A stretch of DNA of 64,000 nucleotides, taken from positions 31,154,719 through 31,218,718 of the forward strand of contig CM056577.1 in the NCBI GenBank assembly GCA_029721435.1, written 5' to 3'. The stretch is from Gymnothorax reevesii. Taxonomy: Eukaryota; Chordata; Actinopteri; Anguilliformes; Muraenidae. Made by a program: the position numbers and the translations under genes. This document shows positions 60,301 through 64,000 of this stretch, piece after piece (position 1 is the stretch's first letter; the number at the start of each line of letters is the position of its first letter). The notes under the pieces are model-generated. The model did not search any database. It saw nothing but the letters and a program-made list of their open reading frames with translations, and was not told the DNA's origin.

Positions 60301-62400
60301 AGGGATAGTTCAGGATTTTTCACATGAATCTGTATGGCATCACCGTCTTTAGTCTCGTGCACACACACTGACTTTCCCCCGACAGTGTCCTGTGAGCCGA
60401 GTTCTGTCCAGTTTTGATCAAAGCGAAAGTAGTTCCGGCAGGTTTCCTGGGGTCTGCAAAGTAAAACGTTTTTCTTCTCAAAACAGTATGTGTTCAAAAG
60501 AGTGATTTATTTGCATAACAAAACCCTGGCATTCCAAAAAGTCACATCTTGTAATTGCTTGGGGCTACTTTCTCTCAATAGCGATCAATCACTGCGCGCT
60601 GTCACTGCTAACTTCTGTGCGCTCAAGCCAACTACTTTCATCAGTTGTTCGACAGTGTTTACATATTCCAGCCAGAGGAGGATGTCTCCTTACGAGGAGG
60701 ATGTCTCCTTACGGTCGAGGACGGCAGACTCTAGAGAAACTACTACTTCTTCGCGAACTGACCCAGGGATAACCGGAGCACTCGGAGTAACTTTCCAAAG
60801 GATTTTATTATTATTTCGGGAAGACGCTGGTGCTTCGACACCAAAATAAATATGTATGCTGGGTGCTGCGGTCATCCCTCGCTCTAGTAGCTGAGAAAGG
60901 TAGCCAAGTTTGTCTTGATTATGCCAGCCAACGCTGTGACTGGAGTCATGGACTTCTCATTCAAACCTATAAACCATCCACATCCGTCCACGTAGTTTCT
61001 GACGATTGTAATAACAGTACAGCAATAACAATACATATTATGTTTCATAAGCTTCACTGGTAATACACCGATAGATGAATCTATGTTGAGCTCACATAGC
61101 CCTCGGTGCATCACCAGAAGGCTATGCACGGATGCTATAGAAAATCTTTAGTACAATTTTGTTTACCTGGGGTGCAGGGACAGCAGAGCTCTTCAAAACC
61201 CGTCTCTTCCTCCGTCCTGAAGGAAAGTAGTTGTCCTCGCTGAAGTGCACACTGCAAACGCGAAGCTTTCTCATTTTTAGTAGTTTGGTGTACACTTGGA
61301 AGCCCAGAGCAAGTAGCCAAAGTTGCCTCAGAGCTACGTCCGTCACAGGGAAGCGATGGACTGTGTGAGGAGACTCACTAACGTCTTTGTTGGTACAGCC
61401 TGGATAATCGCAAGTGCGCACCATTTTTATCAAATAAACTATTTTCTGGAGAAGCTGATGAGCTTCTCACTCTAGCTCTCGAACTAGCTCGTTAGCGTCG
61501 TAGGTCTGTAGTCGGTACACACTGTCGAACAACTGAGCTCTGCTGTCCCTACACCCCAGGTAAACAAAATTGTACTAAAGATTTTCTATAGCATCCGTGC
61601 ATAGCCTTCTGGTGATGCACCGAGGGCTATGTAAGCGCAACATAGATTCGTCTATCGGTGTCATATTACCAGTGAAGCTTATGAAACATAATATGTTTTG
61701 TTATTGCTGTACTGTTATTACAATAGTCAGAAACTACGTGGACGAGTGTGGATGGTTTGTAGGTTTGAATGAGAAGTCCATGACTCCAGTCATAGCGTTG
61801 GCTGGCATAATCAAGACAAACTTGGCTACCTTTCTCAGCTACTTGAGCGAGGGATGACCGCAGCACCCAGCATACATATTTATTTTGGTGTCGAAGCACC
61901 CCGAAATAATAATAAAATCCTTTGGAAAGTTACTCCGAGTGCTCCGGTTATCCCTGGGTCAGTTCGCTAAGAAGTAGTAGTTTCTCTCGAGTCTGCCGTC
62001 CTCGACCTTAAGGAGACATCCTCCTCTGGCTGGAATATGTAAGCACTGTCGAACAACTGATGAAAGTAGTTGGCTTGTGCGCACAGAAGTTAGCAGTGAC
62101 AGCGCGCAGTGATTGATCGCTATTGAGAGAAAGTAGCCCCAAGCAATTACAAGATGTGACTTTTTGGAATGCCAGGGTTTTGTTATGCAAATAAATCACT
62201 CGTTCGAACACATACTGTTTTGAGAAGAAAAACGTTTTACTTTGCAGACCCCAGGAAACCTGCCGGAACTACTTTCGCTTTGACCAAAACTGGACAGAAC
62301 TCGGCTCACAGGACACTGTCGGGGGAAAGTCAGTGTGTGTGCACGAGACTAAAGACGGTGATGCCATACAGATTCATGTGAAAAATCCCGAACTATCCCT
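60301..62400. mobile_element. Kolobok-type fold-back transposon with ~870-bp arms
   Basis: TTAA at 60297-60300 precedes AGGGATAGTTCAGG. At the other end, CCGAACTATCCCT is followed by TTAA at 62401-62404. The left arm, 60301-61191, and the right arm, 61535-62400, are inverted copies over nearly their whole length, at well above nine-tenths identity by eye. The ~340-bp centre holds a THAP-domain exon on the minus strand. TTAA duplications, A/G-rich AGG ends and a THAP domain together fit the Kolobok superfamily. A 19-bp unit (GAGGAGGATGTCTCCTTAC) is duplicated only in the left arm. Confidence 0.85.
61167..61424 (-). CDS. THAP zinc-finger exon of a Kolobok-type transposase
   Basis: The 86-codon segment encodes one THAP domain, a C2CH zinc-binding DNA-recognition module used by some transposases. 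The metal ligands are visible: Cys-x4-Cys in CDYPGC, then Cys-x2-His in RVCSVHF. The conserved Pro of HRFP and the Trp of LRQLW are also present, and a basic GRRKRR follows. I chose the second Met (MVRTCDYPGC) because THAP proteins usually start there; an upstream in-frame Met adds three residues. The exon ends at a good donor, CCCCAG|GTAAAC, inside the left arm. No catalytic domain is present in the element, so this exon is an orphan. Confidence 0.78.
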
Positions 62401-62404
62401 TTAA

Positions 62405-64000
62405 GTGCTAGCTGGGAGGGCCCTGATTTGAAGGTTGGAACCAAGGACAGCCTACAGCTATTCAGGGACAGGGCTGTTAGGCTTTTGAGCCAGACTAAAT
62501 TCAGAGCTTAACAGATGAGCCCCAGAAATCGCCATCTTTTCGAGAGTCGTCTGCGTGTATTTTAGCAGGATGATCAGAAAAATTATGGTTCTCTTTCTGA
62601 AACACTTGAGCAGCGACTAGAATACTAAAGATAATGCAAATCATCAGTAAAATAAAATCCTATGAATTTTATCATTTTTTGGCAAAAACACTTATACAAA
62701 ATTTTTGTCTTGATATTCTGTATTGTTTCTTCTCATGAGACATAACATTTTCAGATCTTCTAATAAACTCTTAGACCAGGCGTGCCCACGCTTCAAGGTT
62801 TTGTTGTGATTCTGGTTCTGCTTTGCCATGTCCTTGTTCTGACTGCCTTATGTGTATTTTGATCCTTGCCGTGTCTGACTATTCTTTAGAAATGTGTATT
62901 GTGATTTGGTTGCTTTTTCGTTCATGCATTGTCTTAGTTTTGATTTTCCATGTTTTACTTATCGCCATAGTTTTATTCCAGTCCATGTTTTGATTTTTCC
63001 ATGCATTGCACTTTGTCTCCCCCCGTCTTGTCTTTGGTCTTGTCTTTGCTCACAGCCCCAGTAATGCGTGCCACTCCTTCAGGTGATTTAATGGTTTCTG
63101 GGTTTCAATCTTCCTTCCCGATCTCTAACCAAGACTAAAATTGTATAAGGTTCATCACAGGTACGCTTTAGAGTGTAGATGGCCAGTGCCCAGCCTAAAT
63201 CATCAAAATAACAAATAAGGAGACCTACTTCAGACAGGAAACTCGGGTCATTCAGTTGTACATTACCTATGTCTGTGTCAGCGAGAGTGCACCAATTGCA
63301 GAGCGGCAACAGCAAAGAACCCACTGCGTTGGTTTATTTAAGCACAATTGGCACTAACACCTTTGCCACTCAATCTGATGCCTCACATGCAGGTGATAAA
63401 TGTGTTGTCACCTCCACCCCAGCCTCCACCTGTTTGGTTCTGCTCTGTGTGACAGTGGGGGGGGGATTCTTAAGTTCTGCTCCCTACCTCATTTTGTTGT
63501 TGTTTAGAAAGGTTCTTGCTATGCCTAGTAGAGAGTACCTCCAGAGCAGAACCTTCCACCAAACTAAGATGTCATTACATCTACATGGCAGTACATTTGT
63601 TCAATCCTAATTCATCAGTTCACCGGACTGAAATGAGGTGGGAAACAAAAACTCATACTGGTGAAAGAAAAACTCACAGGGAGAAAAAAAAAATATGACT
63701 ATAGTGGGGGAGCCCATCCTCTGCTGGGGAAAATATTGTTCTATAGGCTGGATTATAACAGTCTGATCAGAAATCCATGTTGGCGAGACGTGAGTAAACC
63801 AGGGCAAGAACAGTAACAGGACAGTAGCAGGCAGTGAGCGCACTGTGAGAGACTGTGCTGGAGCTCTGTAGAAATGATCAGCAAACCAAATAAGACGTTA
63901 CCTTTGAGTCAAGTTCAAACTTACACTTAGAAATTAAACCCTGAAGCAGCTCGCTATAATCACGCAGCTCAGGAATGGTTTACCCTCTTCTCTCTAACGA
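62405..64000. other. anonymous non-coding DNA, T-rich in part
   Basis: No gene or clear element boundary was seen. Positions 62790-63060 are T-rich with TTTTGATTTT-like and CCATG-type phrases that recall decayed fish retroelement sequence, but I cannot assign them. A G run lies at 63456-63465. Confidence 0.35.

Noticed and set aside
63560..63700. Possible zinc-finger linker (residues HTGERKTHREKK)
   Set aside because: There are no Cys2-His2 pairs at the right spacing; the likeness to a TGEKP linker is accidental.

Overview
This window looks like nuclear DNA of a ray-finned (teleost-type) fish. It holds one recognisable protein-coding host gene, a c-Myc gene on the minus strand, whose protein has the form seen in fish Myc (residues [10 protein letters not shown] near the start, [12 protein letters not shown] after Myc box II). 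Around it lies about 60 kb of non-coding DNA with long TG/CA microsatellites and many DNA transposons of fish-typical families. I saw no rRNA, tRNA, CRISPR array or prokaryotic feature, and no second host protein gene.

Region by region. 1-7 kb: anonymous DNA, a GC-rich block (3.6-4.5 kb) and a 630-bp TG-rich tract (5.76-6.39 kb). 7-9.3 kb: two Tc1-like transposons end to end, the first with an uninterrupted 337-aa transposase and perfect inverted ends, the second an internal-deletion copy. 12-15.5 kb: a small inverted-repeat element, then a 2.1-kb element with a possible 4-bp target duplication that contains a nested pogo-like element. 17-19.4 kb: TG/CA-rich DNA carrying a 760-bp hAT-like element with an 8-bp target duplication. 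20.3-21 kb: two TTAA-flanked miniature elements, one with a 44-bp-arm hairpin. 22.1-24.4 kb: a TTAA-flanked element containing a Harbinger-like element, which itself contains a third repeat. 27.2-27.7 kb: a 501-bp element with 82-bp inverted ends, a 9-bp target duplication and a helicase-like fragment. 34.1-34.8 and 40.5-42.0 kb: two copies of one Tc1-like family, the second sitting inside an older TTAA-type repeat. 50.6-51.6 and 56.8-58.3 kb: two more decayed Tc1-like elements. 60.3-62.4 kb: a 2.1-kb fold-back element with TTAA duplications and a THAP-domain exon, assigned to the Kolobok type.

Myc spans about 46.26-49.24 kb on the minus strand: a non-coding first exon, a 5' part in exon 2 and a 3' part in exon 3, joining to a 412-residue protein with Myc boxes, a phosphodegron and a C-terminal bHLH-leucine zipper. 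A consensus E2F site lies just upstream of exon 1. About 7.5 kb downstream of Myc, on the same strand, a CpG-containing block has a full CRE and an exon-like segment with a good splice donor. It resembles the start of the long non-coding RNA PVT1 and is the most interesting host-side candidate here. No recognisable transposon lies between about 43.3 and 50.6 kb, so Myc and its near flanks are cleaner than the rest of the window.

Family names for repeats come from remembered family properties (target-site duplication length, terminal motifs, visible domains), not from any database search.
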